From: Phymatolithon calcareum
Taxonomy: Eukaryota; Rhodophyta; Florideophyceae; Hapalidiales
NCBI GenBank assembly: GCA_977006965.1
Contig: OZ345365.1
Span: 1,240,001-1,304,000 of the forward strand
Direction of reading: 5' to 3'
DNA: 64,000 bases
Made by a program: the position numbers and the translations under genes. The notes beneath the pieces are model-generated. The model made no database searches, had not been told where the DNA came from, and saw nothing but the letters and a program-made list of their open reading frames with translations. Below are positions 19,456 to 30,657 of the stretch, piece after piece (the first letter of the stretch is position 1; every line of letters starts with the position of its first letter).

Positions 19456-20865
19456 ATGAATCTTAACGCAGCGGCCGGTTTTCAAGAAGAAGATCATTGC
19501 CAGATGGACATGTATTCCCCTTCGGCCCAAGAACGCGTGAATATGGATGACATGAACAAGCTCGGCTTGCTGTTCCAGTTCGGCGCAAAAGGCGTACCTG
19601 CTGAACCTCTTCGTGCTGCAGGATTGTACACCCGTGCCATCGAGGAAGGCGGGCATCTAGATGCAATGTACAATCTGGGAACATTGTTGCACCACGGAGC
19701 AGACGGCGTACCGGTAGATTGTCATCGTGCCAAGGAGCTGTACACCCGCGCTATCAATGAAGGATCTCATGTGAAGGCCATGATCAAGCTGGGTGTTTTG
19801 CTAGAAAACGGCGCAGGTGACATTCAACCAGATCTTCCTCAAGCACTAGAACTGTACGCACGAGCAGTTGAGGAAGGCACAGACGTGAATGCGATGAACA
19901 GTTTCGGGCGTTTGATAAAGGATGGCGTAGACGGTGTTCCGGCAGATCCACCTCGTGCACTACAGCTCTATACCCGGGCGATAAATGAAGGCAACCGACT
20001 TCGTGCGATGGGAAATGTTGAGAAAATGCTTCTAATCGGAGCACATGGAGTTCCAGAAGAGGCACCAGATTGCAAAGCACTATATAATCTGGCACTGCTT
20101 CTAGATTTTGGCGATCTGGGCGTGCCCGCAGATCCGATTCGCGCGGTGGAGTTGTATTCCAGAGCAATTGACGAGTTTGGAGACGTCGATGCGATGAACA
20201 ATCTTGGGCTAATATTGCACAATGGTCGACACGGAGTTCCGGCAGATCCCCCTCGTGCTCTTCTGCTCTATACCAGGGCCATCAGAGAGAGAAGGAATAT
20301 AAGCGCAATGGTCAACCTTGGATACCTATTAGAAGATGGTGCAGGCGATGTTGCCGCGGACCCTGTTCGCGCAGTGGAACTCTACACGCAAGCAATCGAA
20401 GAAGGTGCTGACGTATATGCAATGAATAACTTGGGGTGGTTGCTACAAGACGGCCGAAACGGCGTGCCGGCCGATCCAGTTCGCGCAATGGAGCTGTACA
20501 CTCGTGCCATCAGGGAAGGTAAACATGAATTAGCCATGATCAACCTGAGATGCATGCTGCAAAATGGGAAAACACGTACCCCAGCTATCGTAACTCAAGC
20601 CGTTGAATTGCTCGAAAGATTGATCGAAGAATGCGAAAATGTAGACGTCATGGTCATTTTAGGCCGATTGCTAGAAAAAGGCAGTGATGCAGTACCTGCA
20701 GACGTTCCCCGTGCAATGCAGCTGTACACGCTCGCCATTGACAAATCTGCGAATGTGAACGCGTTGGTCAACTTGGCAGTGCTACTGAAAAGTGGAGCAG
20801 AGCACGTTGTAGCGGATCCGACACGGGCTATGGAATTGATTAGAAGAGCCTATTCGAATTTGTAG
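19456..20865 (+). CDS. Sel1-repeat protein C, intact (469 aa)
   Basis: This is the only unbroken Sel1 copy in the window. ATG 19456 (MNLNAAAGFQEEDHC) matches the conserved start; the frame is open upstream but has no other ATG. After a 29-residue acidic leader it contains about 12 full Sel1 units and one short unit (about residues 210-235, HGVPEEAPDCK), each near AMNNLGxLLxDGxxGVPADP with xRAVELYTRAIEEG. It ends with a divergent cap (RLLEKGSDAVPADVPRAM, then RRAYSNL). Such repeats fold into paired helices that bind other proteins, as in SEL1L/Hrd3-type adaptors. No signal peptide or membrane segment is visible, so a cytosolic or nuclear scaffold is more likely than an ER form. It is convergent with the GT14 pseudogene downstream. 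There is no intron. Confidence 0.92.
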   Translation: MNLNAAAGFQEEDHCQMDMYSPSAQERVNMDDMNKLGLLFQFGAKGVPAEPLRAAGLYTRAIEEGGHLDAMYNLGTLLHHGADGVPVDCHRAKELYTRAINEGSHVKAMIKLGVLLENGAGDIQPDLPQALELYARAVEEGTDVNAMNSFGRLIKDGVDGVPADPPRALQLYTRAINEGNRLRAMGNVEKMLLIGAHGVPEEAPDCKALYNLALLLDFGDLGVPADPIRAVELYSRAIDEFGDVDAMNNLGLILHNGRHGVPADPPRALLLYTRAIRERRNISAMVNLGYLLEDGAGDVAADPVRAVELYTQAIEEGADVYAMNNLGWLLQDGRNGVPADPVRAMELYTRAIREGKHELAMINLRCMLQNGKTRTPAIVTQAVELLERLIEECENVDVMVILGRLLEKGSDAVPADVPRAMQLYTLAIDKSANVNALVNLAVLLKSGAEHVVADPTRAMELIRRAYSNL

Positions 20866-22095
20866 ACCACGGTTATATATTCAGCATGTGAAAGGTTACA
20901 ATTCTGTGTAATCCGCGCAACGAAAAGAATTGAAACCATTACTGAAGAGCGTGCGGGGAAAACAATGGTGAAGTACTATAATTATTAAACTTAGCTTCTA
21001 AACATGAGAAGTGAGCCGAAAGGTAAAAGGTAACTAGAAAGTGTTAACCAGGATGGACTGTTTTGTTCATAGGCTCATTACGTACCGCTGAGCCTGGGAC
21101 CTGGCTAGTTACGTTCTCTAGCCGCGCCTTGCAATCTTGACGAAAAGCTCTATTGTCATGCCACTCTAATCGGGGTCTTCTGACCTCCATAATGTGATTG
21201 TCACATATTTTGGAATTGTGTTACTTCTCTTGGCCGTGTGCTCTCAAATGTTGAGCATGCTTAGCGGGACTACTCCCCTTTAATAGTGAAAGCGGCGAAG
21301 AATGTTGAGTTTCTAAAGGAATTTAACGACTTGAGAAAAGTAAGTTACAAAAAGCGAATCAGGGAAGAGCATCGAAGAAGAACCGAAGCAGAAAAAGAAT
21401 CGAAGTATGGAGACAGGAATAAAAAGATGATCTGTGCTGATGCCCATTGAATCAACGAAACTATCAGATTTACTCTTCCTAAGGACGGGACGACACGGCT
21501 GAGATTCCTACGGCTGATAATTAAACGAGCGCCAGTGTGGAGAAAATCATACTGCGGAGTACTTTGGCATCGCAGAGGTAAATGAGGTGGGGGCGCTCCA
21601 AGGCATTTTAGCATGATCGCAGATGGGCCCTGATGAGGAAGATGAGTGTAAACGGCTCACACGGGCACTTTTTGATAGAGAAATAATGAGTGGCCAGAGG
21701 AGTACTCTTACTCTTAAACGAGGCTTTGGGAGCTTATAAATAAATCCTTACATATCCCTTACTCCTCTAGACCGTTACTGCAATCAGTGAGTGTCTTAAG
21801 ATAAAGGTTGGGTTTATCTTGAATATGAGTGATCTCTCTCTGATGCTATGCTTCAGTCTAAGAAGCGATTAGGATCGCAACTGAAATAAGGGCGGGGGCA
21901 AGCGATTGCACACCCTGCAAAAAGGGGGGGATACTAACTGAAAATAGACTAATAGTACGTTGAGTGTTAGTCGATGTCTGCGATAAATCCGTTGGTTCCT
22001 CTTGGAAGAGTCGTTCACCATACTGCGTTGACAGTGTCGGAGGAAAGATCACAAGGAGACGTTATAGAGCTCCCAGGTCGATGGTGATATGTCGT
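20866..22095. other. Intergenic region after Sel1 C, no gene recognised
   Basis: The first 300 bp match the 3' flank of Sel1 A (AAACATGAGAAGT, CTAATCGGGGTCTTCT). RT-B and the R1 block are absent here. The rest, to about 22095, has no supportable reading frame. Runs such as AAAAAGGGGGGGATACTAAC and AT-rich stretches are unremarkable. Confidence 0.5.
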
Positions 22096-22632
22096 TCATT
22101 ACACCTCTGCATCATTGGGTGTCTACATGACGAGCATCAGGATTTCATGAGTTGATCCAGCCTCGAGAGGTAACAACGATATCGGCCAATCCCGAGGGGA
22201 TGTTTGTAGCTAGGCAAAATTGTTCGAGGGCACAGTTAGGGAATCAGCTGTTATTTCTCGCACTAGGCAACTTCGAGAGACTCATTTTTTTAGTCACCAA
22301 AGTGTCGACCGTGAATTCCTTTCTACAAAAACATGTTCTCAAAGTTGTAAGGTGTACATTAGTGTGAATATCGTTTGAGTTCACAGCAGCCCCTAATATG
22401 TCAATTTCTTCAGATTTACGAACACTTCGCTCCTTCACCTTATTTGCCCGTGGAACATTTCTTTGGCTCCTTCATATGACTTAATCGACTGTCACCTCTA
22501 GTGTCAGCTGCTTGTTCATGACGTTGAAAAGCCCAATGACCCAAGAGGAAAAACTGTATGGGAGAAGGACTTTAGTGACCACCTTGACAGGTAGATATGA
22601 AAAGAACGTGACCCACACTTTTCTTCCGAACT
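22096..22632. repeat. Conserved module segment, copy C
   Basis: Matches 4940-5441 and its other copies (TTCATGAGTTGATC, ATTTTTTTAGTCACCAAAGTG, ACACTTCGCTCC). No coding sense is evident in this copy. Confidence 0.5.
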
Positions 22633-23094
22633 TCAGTTTACCAACACAAAATTCCGACACGCTAGGGCTGCACTCGCGCGTGGCCTGTTGCGAGGAGAAC
22701 GACGAGATCGAATTCGGACACCATTGCATTTTTTACAAATTACCGAGATCGAGGGTGTCCTCGACTCGGTGGTGGTTTTGTTGGAAACGGTTTGCGATTC
22801 GAAGTGGTTGGCGATCACGTCCATGTTGAGCTCTGTGGTTTGGCTTGTAATTGGTAGGAAGTGGTTGCTGAGGGCTGTGGTCTGCTTGTTGCTGTCTTGC
22901 GGGAACCTTCACAACGGCGACGAAGTGGTCGCCTTTTCCAGGCAAATCGAGTCACTGTTCGCGAGATCATACGATTTGTTCTTCATAAGCTTCAAGACGG
23001 CGGTGAGAACCTCTGCAATGTGCCGTGAAATCCCTTCAGCCCAAATTTGCAGTGCAGAGGCACAAGCAAAATAGCACTGAACAGTTTTCATCAA
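22633..23094 (-). pseudogene. CKKC-family small protein, copy C
   Basis: Minus-strand C-terminal frame NKTTTESRTPSISVICKKCN, then GVRIRSRRSPRNRPRASAAL, ACRNFVLVN and stop at 22633. The upstream half (VLTAVLKLMKNKSYDLANSD) lies in the same frame but is cut by a stop, while KGDHFVAVVKVPARQQQADH is readable in another frame, so this copy is frameshifted like A. The invariant spacing CKKC...AC(R)K/NFVLVN across five copies argues that the protein was once under selection, or that the copies are recent. Function unknown. Confidence 0.5.
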
Positions 23095-23212
23095 TCAGCA
23101 GTACCCAGAAATGTCCTAATCGGGCAAGATAGAAGTTTGCGATGACACAAAACATGTGGAGCCATTGAGAGATGCCATGTAACCCATTTGGCTCTAAATT
23201 TATGTGCCTTTG

Positions 23213-23673
23213 CTTGGCCTCGGTTTCCGACCCTGGCCATCAAATGGGCATTTGGAATGTTCCCGCCGATGAGCACCTCCGAGCTCATAGACCTAACTGG
23301 ACAAACTGGAAAGGATGCTATCGAAGATCTCAAGTCAGGCCTATCAAAAGACAAGCTATCATATGAAGAAAGTGCTTTTACAAGGAGGGCACTCGACGAA
23401 ATACTTGCCATGTATCAGGCGGCCAAGGCCACTCTCGAAACCTGAAACCCGCGACTCAAGACAGTGGAATATTTTTCCCCCTCGAGGCTCTAAGCCAGAG
23501 GTAGGTTTTGATATTTCCGCCAGATCGTGTCGAAATCGACCACGCTAACATACAAGAACGATAGACTCTGTTTTTGGCCCAATGGCCTTCGCAAAGTTGC
23601 CCCAAGCGTCTGCAGATGCGTTGGTAACTTTTAAATAAAAAACTTACACTTCTTCTTCTTGGCCTCGGTTTCC
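23213..23673 (+). mobile_element. RT-C insertion in module C, 16 bp TSD
   Basis: CTTGGCCTCGGTTTCC occurs at 23213-23228 and 23658-23673, flanking a 429 bp insert. Modules A and A' carry the empty site (TTGCTTGGCCTCGGTTTC near 6023 and 34343). The insert opens directly in the C-terminal domain: TLAIKWAFGMFPPMSTSE, LIDLTGQTGKDAIEDLKSGL, ESAFTRRALDEILAMYQAAK, with a stop at 23443-23445. A diverged 3' cassette follows (TTTTTCCCCCTCGAGG, TTGCCCCAAGCGTCTGC, TTTAAATAAAA, CTT tail). The frame is open and only 5'-truncated, so this is a fairly young copy. Confidence 0.93.
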
Positions 23674-23881
23674 TCTGATAGTTCTGGCGAATATGGCGCT
23701 GGCGAGAGGACAGGACGTCGGACAAGAAATATGGAGGTTGACCTCGTGCGTGAGAGTGAAGAGCCCATAGCCGAGAACCGTGTGATGATATCGCTGGAAG
23801 TGATGGTATAGACCGGGAAATGCCAAATAGTGCACTTTATGAAGATCTCCGAGGGCAAGCGCCTGGTGCGCAAGGCAGTGT

Positions 23882-25099
23882 TTACTCTCGTATTGTAAAT
23901 TTTGACTTAAACTCCTCAATCGCCTCCCACTCCAAACTCGGAACAGAGCTCAAATGCGCAGGCACAACCATTCGGAATTCATTCTTCAACCGCTGTTCAT
24001 GCTTCCTTTGTCGCACACCACCGCCACCCATTAACCTAAGCATTTCCTGATATATCCTTCTCGTCATCTATCCCTCACCTCTTGCCTTGCTCTTAAAAAC
24101 GAAGGCTTGTTCCAAAACTCACCCCAAAACAGCGGCTTCCCCTCCTCAACCAAATCATCCACTCGAAACGGGTGCTGTGTTGACCTCGACACTCCATCGT
24201 CGCTGAGCGCAAAGTTTCCGTTCGGCACGACAGAGAAAATACTGCGCCAATTCGTCGCCATAGCACGCTCCCTGAAATAGCGATCATTCCAAACCACACT
24301 CGCATAAATATGCTCATCTGCCGCATCAGAAAATGAAAACACCGGCAAGAACTACCGCACACGCGCATCAACTAGGAGAAACTCTACAATATCGCGATGC
24401 CAAATTGACCATCCAGAGCTCTTCGCCACCGTGCACCCGCTATGACGGAACATTGGGTTTTGCAACATGAGGGACTCATTCCCCAATTAGAGCATCCTCC
24501 TCCGGCATTTCGCAAGTGCCGCGCGCACCAGGCGCCAGTGTGGAATTGGCAAACATTCATTCAACTCTGTTCCGCGCAAACCGCTTCCATTTATCCTCAT
24601 TTTTTCATGCGATGAACGAGAGACGACGTTTGCTCACGAAGCGATCACCAAGAAGCTCACCGATGAGCATCTGTCGTGCCGTGGGATAATCGGTGCAGGA
24701 GAGATTGACGAAATATCACACACCGGAGGTTAGTAGATGCGCGGCACCGGTGAGGTAATTGTATTCGAGTGTGATTCCGTGATCGGTCACGAACTCGCGC
24801 GGCACAACATGAATGCGCGATCGTCGATAACGGCGTTCATCAGTTTCTGATAGCACGCGCGATACAATGTCTTCCCCTAGCGATAGGTCGAAATGCACCG
24901 CCAAGACGTTGCACGTGTTGCGATCGCACAAAGCGCGCAGAAGACGGGGGACTAAGGACGCATCGCGCCGCTCGCCTGCACGAAGTAAGCGACTACGACG
25001 TCGCATGTGCGCAGATGGTCACGAAGCGCGAAAAGGATTAACTCTGTGATGACGACGGCAGCACGTGCGTGGACAGAACGTCGCGCGCTGCGGCCGCAT
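23882..25099 (-). pseudogene. GT14 glycosyltransferase, copy C
   Basis: Minus strand from ATG 25099 (MRPQRATF) to TAA at 23882. Readable parts, in order: ASLVPRLLRALCDRNTCNVL, AVHFDLSLGEDIVSRVL, IHVVPREFVTDHGITLEYNY, LTGAAHLLTSGV then a stop where D has Trp, YFVNLSCTDYPTA, WKRFARNRV then TGA, and a C-terminal stretch with VVPNGNFALSDDGVSR and GKPLFWGEFWNKPSFL. This fits the GT14 order: nucleotide-binding start, NLSG-like acceptor segment and DEH box. The NLSG motif is NLSC here. Several stops make it non-functional. It is convergent with the intact Sel1 C. Confidence 0.75.
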
Positions 25100-25392
25100 C
25101 GCGTGTCAAGCAGGCGACATTGGCATCGCCGGGGATACGACTACAAGCGGGACGCGTAGCGCTGCAGTGATCATTGCGTGCATTGGGTCGGCAGCGGGCA
25201 CCCGGTGGGCCATTGTCGTCGATGGCCGGGACGATCGCGCAGGTGCGGGAAAGTCAGGTTTTTGGCTACTGGGACTGTAAGCAGTTGCAAAATTTGAGGC
25301 TGACAGGATACCGTGACCCGTCTAGGATAGGAGCCCTCTCTGTTCGCGACTGGAAACATTGCTAAAAGTATGAGGATACTTTTTACTTCCAC

Positions 25393-25650
25393 TATGGCAA
25401 GTAAGGACTGGCCGCAACCTGAAATCACAGCATGCCAAAGGACAGGGGAGTAATTTTCCCCCTCGAAGTCCCGAAGGAAACCAGAGGTGGGTTTTTGTAG
25501 TCCACTGAATCGTGTTACACCAACAAGAAAAGAAACTCTTCCATAGACAGAATCCAGCCAAAACCTCTTGGCACTAGGAAAGTTGCCCTAAGCGTCACCA
25601 GATGCGTTGGTAACTTTTACATAAAAATCTACCTTTCCTCTGCTTCTTCT
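25393..25650 (+). mobile_element. RT-C 3' end copy
   Basis: Begins at the end of the coding region (AAGTAAGGACTGGCCGCAAC, as in the 15.8 kb copy) and runs through GGGGAGTAATTTTCCCCC and TTGCCCTAAGCGTCACC to a CTT-rich tail. TSD not resolved. Confidence 0.85.
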
Positions 25651-25659
25651 TCTCCAGTG

Positions 25660-26185
25660 CCGCCCTGTCCGCTTTCCAAACAGTATCGTTGAGATGTACT
25701 TTTGGACTTTCACTGCTGCTCTTAATACTCGTATTGTGTTGTGTGCTATATGCGCTGCGTACTCACATACAGACCTGATGAATGCTTTGAGAAGCCTGAT
25801 GCATTTTTGTGTGCTGTATCCTTTCCTTGTCATGCCTAGAGTGCTCAAGACTCATCATGAGCGAGACTTTTGCGCCAGTGCTTTTTAATGCCTCCAGAAG
25901 TCGGTGGTCACGAATTCCGTTCTCGTCAATTGTCGTACCGAGATATTTAGCAGTGCCTCTTATTTGAACTTCCTCGTTCGACAGAAGAAATGGTTGTCTA
26001 ATCCTTCGACTTGGGAGTATGACGGAGAACGCTCCGGTCGACCAAGTCATTCTATAGACCCGTGTCCATTCGGAACATTCATTGATAATCGTGGATGCTT
26101 ATGGCGGTGATAATTTCTGCAAATGTGTCCACAAGAATATTGAACAGTGCGGGGCTAATGGGGGATCCCTGAGGGCCTCCACGCT
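25660..26185 (-). mobile_element. RT-A remnant, minus strand
   Basis: Minus-strand translation gives ERGGPQGSPISPALFNILVD (RT motif B region). The catalytic DD box appears to have been lost by deletion near 26070. It continues with NEEVQIRGTAKYLGTTIDEN and GYSTQKCIRLLKAFIRSV, the thumb segment shared with 16.9 kb and 61.5 kb. Multiple frame changes are present. Confidence 0.7.
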
Positions 26186-26207
26186 CGCTTATACCTGGTT
26201 TTCTTTC

Positions 26208-26445
26208 TGCGTCATTCTTTCTTTCTTTTATGCAATTTTCGGAGTAGTCCTAGAACAACTTCCCATCCTTACGGCTACAGGGGACATTAATAGATACGAG
26301 TGGTATTTGATGTCACAACAGCTCAAAGCCGCACAAAGTGCAGAGCTTCGGGGAGCTTAACATCTAAATCTCTACGCAGCTAATCCTCAGCCGTCGTTCT
26401 TCAAGGGGATGACCGGGTTGGAAACCATTTAGGATGTTCACGGTA
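26208..26445 (-). mobile_element. RT-A 3' end copy, minus strand
   Basis: Reverse complement of the RT-A 3' cassette: a CTTTCTTTCTTTTATGC tail at 26217-26234, the GATACGAGTGGTATTTGATG box, GCACAAAGTGCAGAGCTTC and GACCGGGTTGGAAACCATTT at the 5' side. It lies upstream (in its own sense) of the RT remnant at 25.7-26.2 kb, so it is a separate insertion. Confidence 0.8.
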
Positions 26446-27614
26446 GTTGGTCATCTACGTCATTCATAACTGTGATGAGGGTCTTCTGCAGCGAGAGAGA
26501 AGACATCGATGCCACATTTGGTGTCACTACAACACCCCAAACGGTTTTCGTAGGTCCATAACTTGCGCCTTGGGTGCAAATTGCCCCCGTGCGAGCCGCA
26601 ATTCTACTTTGCAGAAGGTAACTGGCTTAACAGCAATGCGGTTACTTCTGTAACATAGAGTTTGACGTTGAATCTTGTTACTTCCGACGCGCCAGTCGCA
26701 GATTTTATTAGTACAATATCTGAGGCGCCGATTCTCTGGGAGATGTGCTCAATGATCTGACATGTTCGGTGCCGGTCACTGCGAATTTACCGGTCTGTGC
26801 ATTGCACGTTTCTCTGCCGCTGAGAATCGACTACAACAAGCCACGATAAAAACATTGAATTTTGCCCAAGATTATGCCATGTACATCAGAGAGACTGCTC
26901 CAACTTCCAGATCACCTTCTCATGTATTCTCGACAATACATGTATTGCCAAGAAACACGTAATCATGGAGCATGTATGCTCCCTGATTACGTGTTTGCGA
27001 CATTCGGTGATAATCCGAGGTAAATTTCTCGCTTGCACTCCATTCGTGGTACCCAATCGTATGCTGACTTGAAGTTAAAAACAGCTTTCGTCTTTCTTCC
27101 TTGTTTTTTTGGCTGCTGTATACCGGAGGAGGGCTCTCTCTGTGCATTTTCCAGGTTGGAATCCCATTTTTGATCTGTTGAAGGAATATTACTTCCGGAT
27201 CAGTTTATCCACCTCTGAGTCGACTGTTTTGCGAGCGTGCGACAACAGCGAAATTGGTCTGTAGCTTTTCGGCGAGCTTGGGACTCCTTTCTTAAATATT
27301 GGGACCACCAGTGCGTGATTCCAGTCTTCAGGTCTCCAACCGAGCTGGCCGGCTTAGGTGATCGTTGACAGTAGGAAACTGTAGCTTTGCTCTGGGGTTA
27401 GTAGCAGTGCTTCAGAAAAAATCCATCTTAGAGCTCTCTTTAGTTCTCGTTTTCGTGCACGTTTGACGTGAAAATTCCTCGGTTGTATGGCTGTGTCTTG
27501 AGGGTCTTTGAGCTCCTTCGTCAGGTGAGCTGCCATTTCAGCCGGACCCAGCGGCCTCCCTTCGCAGCAATTCGTCTGGGATCTCCTCTTCTTCATTCGA
27601 ATAAGATTTTTCAT
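26446..27614 (-). mobile_element. LINE RT amino-terminal remnant, minus strand
   Basis: From 27614, minus-strand reading gives a basic linker and then WRPEDWNHALVVPIFKKG, KSYRPISLLSHARKT and MGFQPGKCTERALLRYTAAK, the opening motifs of non-LTR RTs (finger region). A TAA interrupts near 27195. Towards 26900 the frame breaks up, and a 44 bp palindrome sits at 26953-26996. It is probably the 5' part of an RT-A-like element. Confidence 0.65.
26953..26996. repeat. 44 bp quasi-palindrome in a LINE remnant
   Basis: AAACACGTAATCA-T-GGAGCAT, two central bases, then ATGCTCC-C-TGATTACGTGTTT: the arms pair completely except for one mismatch. Confidence 0.9.
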
Positions 27615-28169
27615 CCTTTTCGAAAAGGTTCTAGGTTATTCATACCCGTGGCAGCTCACATGACGTCATACCCGTGTTTTTTGCACGCACTGGTTATTTC
27701 ACCGCTTCCCATATCCCTGGTAAGAACAAGCAAGAAACGAAGATTCCGAACTCGATGAAGCTCTCACAGTTATCTCAAACTTAATGCCCAAGCAACGACT
27801 TTCCGATATTCAAAAAGAGATGCTGGAAACGGCAGTTGATACCGTCCAAAGAAAATGTCCGAAATCATGAAAACGTAAGCGAAGGATTGTAGCGCAACGA
27901 AAAGTCTCTCAGGTGCAATGATAATTGACTAAGGGAGCTTCAATAAAACAGAAATCTCCATCCATCCATCCATCAGGTTTTATAAGTTGAAGGTTGATCG
28001 GATTGGGAAGATCATCTGGCCAATAGAACTGAGTTTTAATGAAAGTGATATGAGCGCCGAAAATGCTCAATTTCAGATGAACTATTAAATATTTAAAAAT
28101 ATTTATCGGTCCAAGTTCACATTTACTTTCGTCAGTTGCGTGAAAGCAGCTCGTGTTATCTCGCGTCTA
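27615..28169. other. No gene; retroposon tail with CCAT repeats
   Basis: The only structure is AGGTGCAATGATAATTGACT, AGGGAGCTTCAATAAAACAG and a (CCAT)n tail at about 27910-27976, shared with 59.5 kb. The remainder is AT-rich and has no frame. Confidence 0.45.
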
Positions 28170-28500
28170 CAAAAACAATAGCACATAGTACACTGCCACG
28201 CCTCCCAGGTTCGAAAACTCCAGCAAATCTCGCGCACACGTTCTGGGAGTGGTAATTCCCAGCCTCGAATGCTGCACGCACTCGGGTTCAGCCATGCCAT
28301 GTTGTTACTGCTTGGTCGCCGCTCTGAACTCTAGTTCTATTCCCGAAACTCACTGCTAAGGCCGTCCTCATTCCACGGTCGTGGGCCAAACGTCGACAGC
28401 CAAGTCTCACCTCTCTGTTCCAGCCTTGCAAGGTATCCACACTTTTCTTCCGCTGAAAACCCAACAAAGTTCTGACGCAAGACACACTAGGTTCACTTTA
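28170..28500 (+). promoter_or_regulatory. Upstream region of Sel1 gene A'
   Basis: Matches the upstream regions of C and D (TACACTGCCACGCCTCCCAG, GTTGTTACTGCTTGGTCGC, CCTTGCAAGGTATCCACAC). The ATG present at 137 in copy A is ACG here, which argues against it as a start. Confidence 0.5.
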
Positions 28501-30032
28501 ATGAATCTTAATGGAGCGGCGGATTCTAATGAAGATGACCATTGCCAGATGGACTTGTATTCCCCTTTGGTCTCAGAACGCGCGAATGTAGATGACATGA
28601 ACAAACTCGGTTCGTTGTTGTATTTCGGCGCAAAAAGCGTACCTGTTGACCCTCTTCGCGCTGCAGGATTGTATACCTGCGCCATCGAGGAAGGCGGGCA
28701 TCTAGATGCAATGTACAATCTGGGAGCATTGTTGCATCACGGAGCAGACGGTGTACCGGTAGATTGTCATCGTGCCAAGGAGCTATACACGCGAGCTATC
28801 AATGAAGGATCTCATGTAAAGGCCATGGTCATGCTGGGTGTTTTGGTGGAAAACGGCGCAGATGGAAGTCCACCAGATCTTCCTCAAGCACTAAAACTGT
28901 ACGCACGAGCAGTTGAGGAAGGCGCAGACGTAAATGCAATGAACAGCTTCGGGCGACTGATACAGGACGGCGTAGACGGCGTTCCCGCAGATCCACCTCG
29001 TGCAGTACAGCTCTATACTCGGGCGATGAATGAGGGAAATCGTCTTCGTGCGATGGGAAATGTTGAGAAAATACTTCTAGTCGGAGCACATGGAGTTCCA
29101 GAAGACTCACCAGATCGCAAAGCACTATTTAATCTTGCACTACTTCTCGAAGATGGCGCTATGGGCGTACCAGCAGATCCAATTCGAGCGGTGGAGCTAT
29201 ATTCCAGAGCAATTGACGAGTTCGGACACTTCAGGTCGATGAACAATCTAGGGGTAATATTACAATACGGCCAAGACGGCATTCCAGCAGACCCCCCTCG
29301 TGCTGCCCAACTCTATGTGAGAGCGATAGCTGAAGGAAACCACACGCATTCAAAGGTCAATCTTGCACTGATGCTGCAAGACGGCACAGGTGACGTTCCC
29401 ACCGACGCTTCCCGCTCTGTAGAACTGTATATTCAAGCAATAGACGATGATTCCGATACCGATGCAATGTATTTATTGGCATCGCTTCTTGAGGGCGGCG
29501 CTAATGGTGTTCCAGCAAATGCTTCTCGTGCTGCTCAATTATACATGCGAGCAATCGAGGAAGGAGCAGACGTTCAGGCGATGAAGAATCTGGGACTGAT
29601 GTTGCATGAAGGTCGCGAAGGCCTTCCCGCGGACCCGCCTTATGCCGTACAGCTCTACAGCCGAGCAATTAGCGAGGGAAGACACATACCCGCCATGGTC
29701 AGTCTTGGATACCTGTTAGAAGATGGAGCAGATGGTGTTCCAGCAGACCCTCCTCGTGCAGCTCAACTCTACATGCATGCAATCGAGGAAGGTGAAACTT
29801 TCAGGCGATGAAGAATCTGGGATGGATGTTGCATGAAGGTCGCGAAGGCTTTCCCGCGGACCTGCCTCGTGCGGTACAGCTCTATACCCGAGCTATCAGC
29901 GAGGGTAGACACATACCCGCTATGTTCAGTCTTGGATACCTGTTAGAAAATGGTGCAGAAGGTGTTCCGGCAGACCCTGCTCGAGCAGCTGAACTCTACA
30001 CTCAAGCAATCGAAGCAGGCGCAGACAAGTGG

Positions 30033-30245
30033 GCGATGAACAACTTGGGAGCCCTACTGCAAGATGGTAGAGACGGCGTTCCGGCAGATCCAGTTCGCGC
30101 CATGGAACTGTATACTCGTGGTATCAGGGAGGGCAGGCAGCCTAGCCTCCCTGATAGCACCAGTATACAGTTCCATGGCGCGAACTGGATCTGCCGGAAC
30201 GCCGTCTCTACCATCTTGCAGTAGGGCTCCCAAGTTGTTCATCGC
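30033..30245. repeat. Large palindrome in Sel1 gene A' (copy of 1795-2007)
   Basis: Arms of about 106 bases around position 30139, equivalent in every respect to the palindrome in A, with single-base differences between the two loci. Confidence 0.93.
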
Positions 30246-30329
30246 GCTCTTACATGCCTACCGTAGGCATGTAGGAGCCATGTTCAACCTAGGACTTCTG
30301 CTTCAGTATGGGAAACCTGGAGTGCCAGC

Positions 30330-30657
30330 CAAAGCATTGAAAAAAATAATTGCTATTGTAATTATTTAAATTATTGTTCCAATAATTTATTCCTGAGTCT
30401 CGCATATTTATTGTATTTATTGAGATCGTCGTGGTTGCGACAATTATTGTATCGGACTCCTCATTTTTTCGATCCGGTTATTCTATCGCGACAGAAAGTA
30501 GCAAGAAGGATCTAATAATTCGGGGAATAACCAGTTATTTATACCTCACTGAACTTGAATACAATAATTTATTGCTTCTGCGTTCAACAATAAAATTATT
30601 TATTCTCGACACTTTTCGAGAAAAGAATAAAAATAAATAAATAATTCCAATGCTTTG
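30330..30657. mobile_element. hAT-like MITE (family M2) replacing Sel1 coding DNA
   Basis: Ends in CAAAGCATTG (30330-30339) and CAATGCTTTG (30648-30657), exact inverses. The interior is AT-rich (AATAAATTATTG, GTCGCAACCACGACG-like segment) and matches 42957-43257 in reverse orientation. No target duplication is visible because about 250 bp of the host gene is missing at the junction. It has no coding capacity. Confidence 0.88.
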
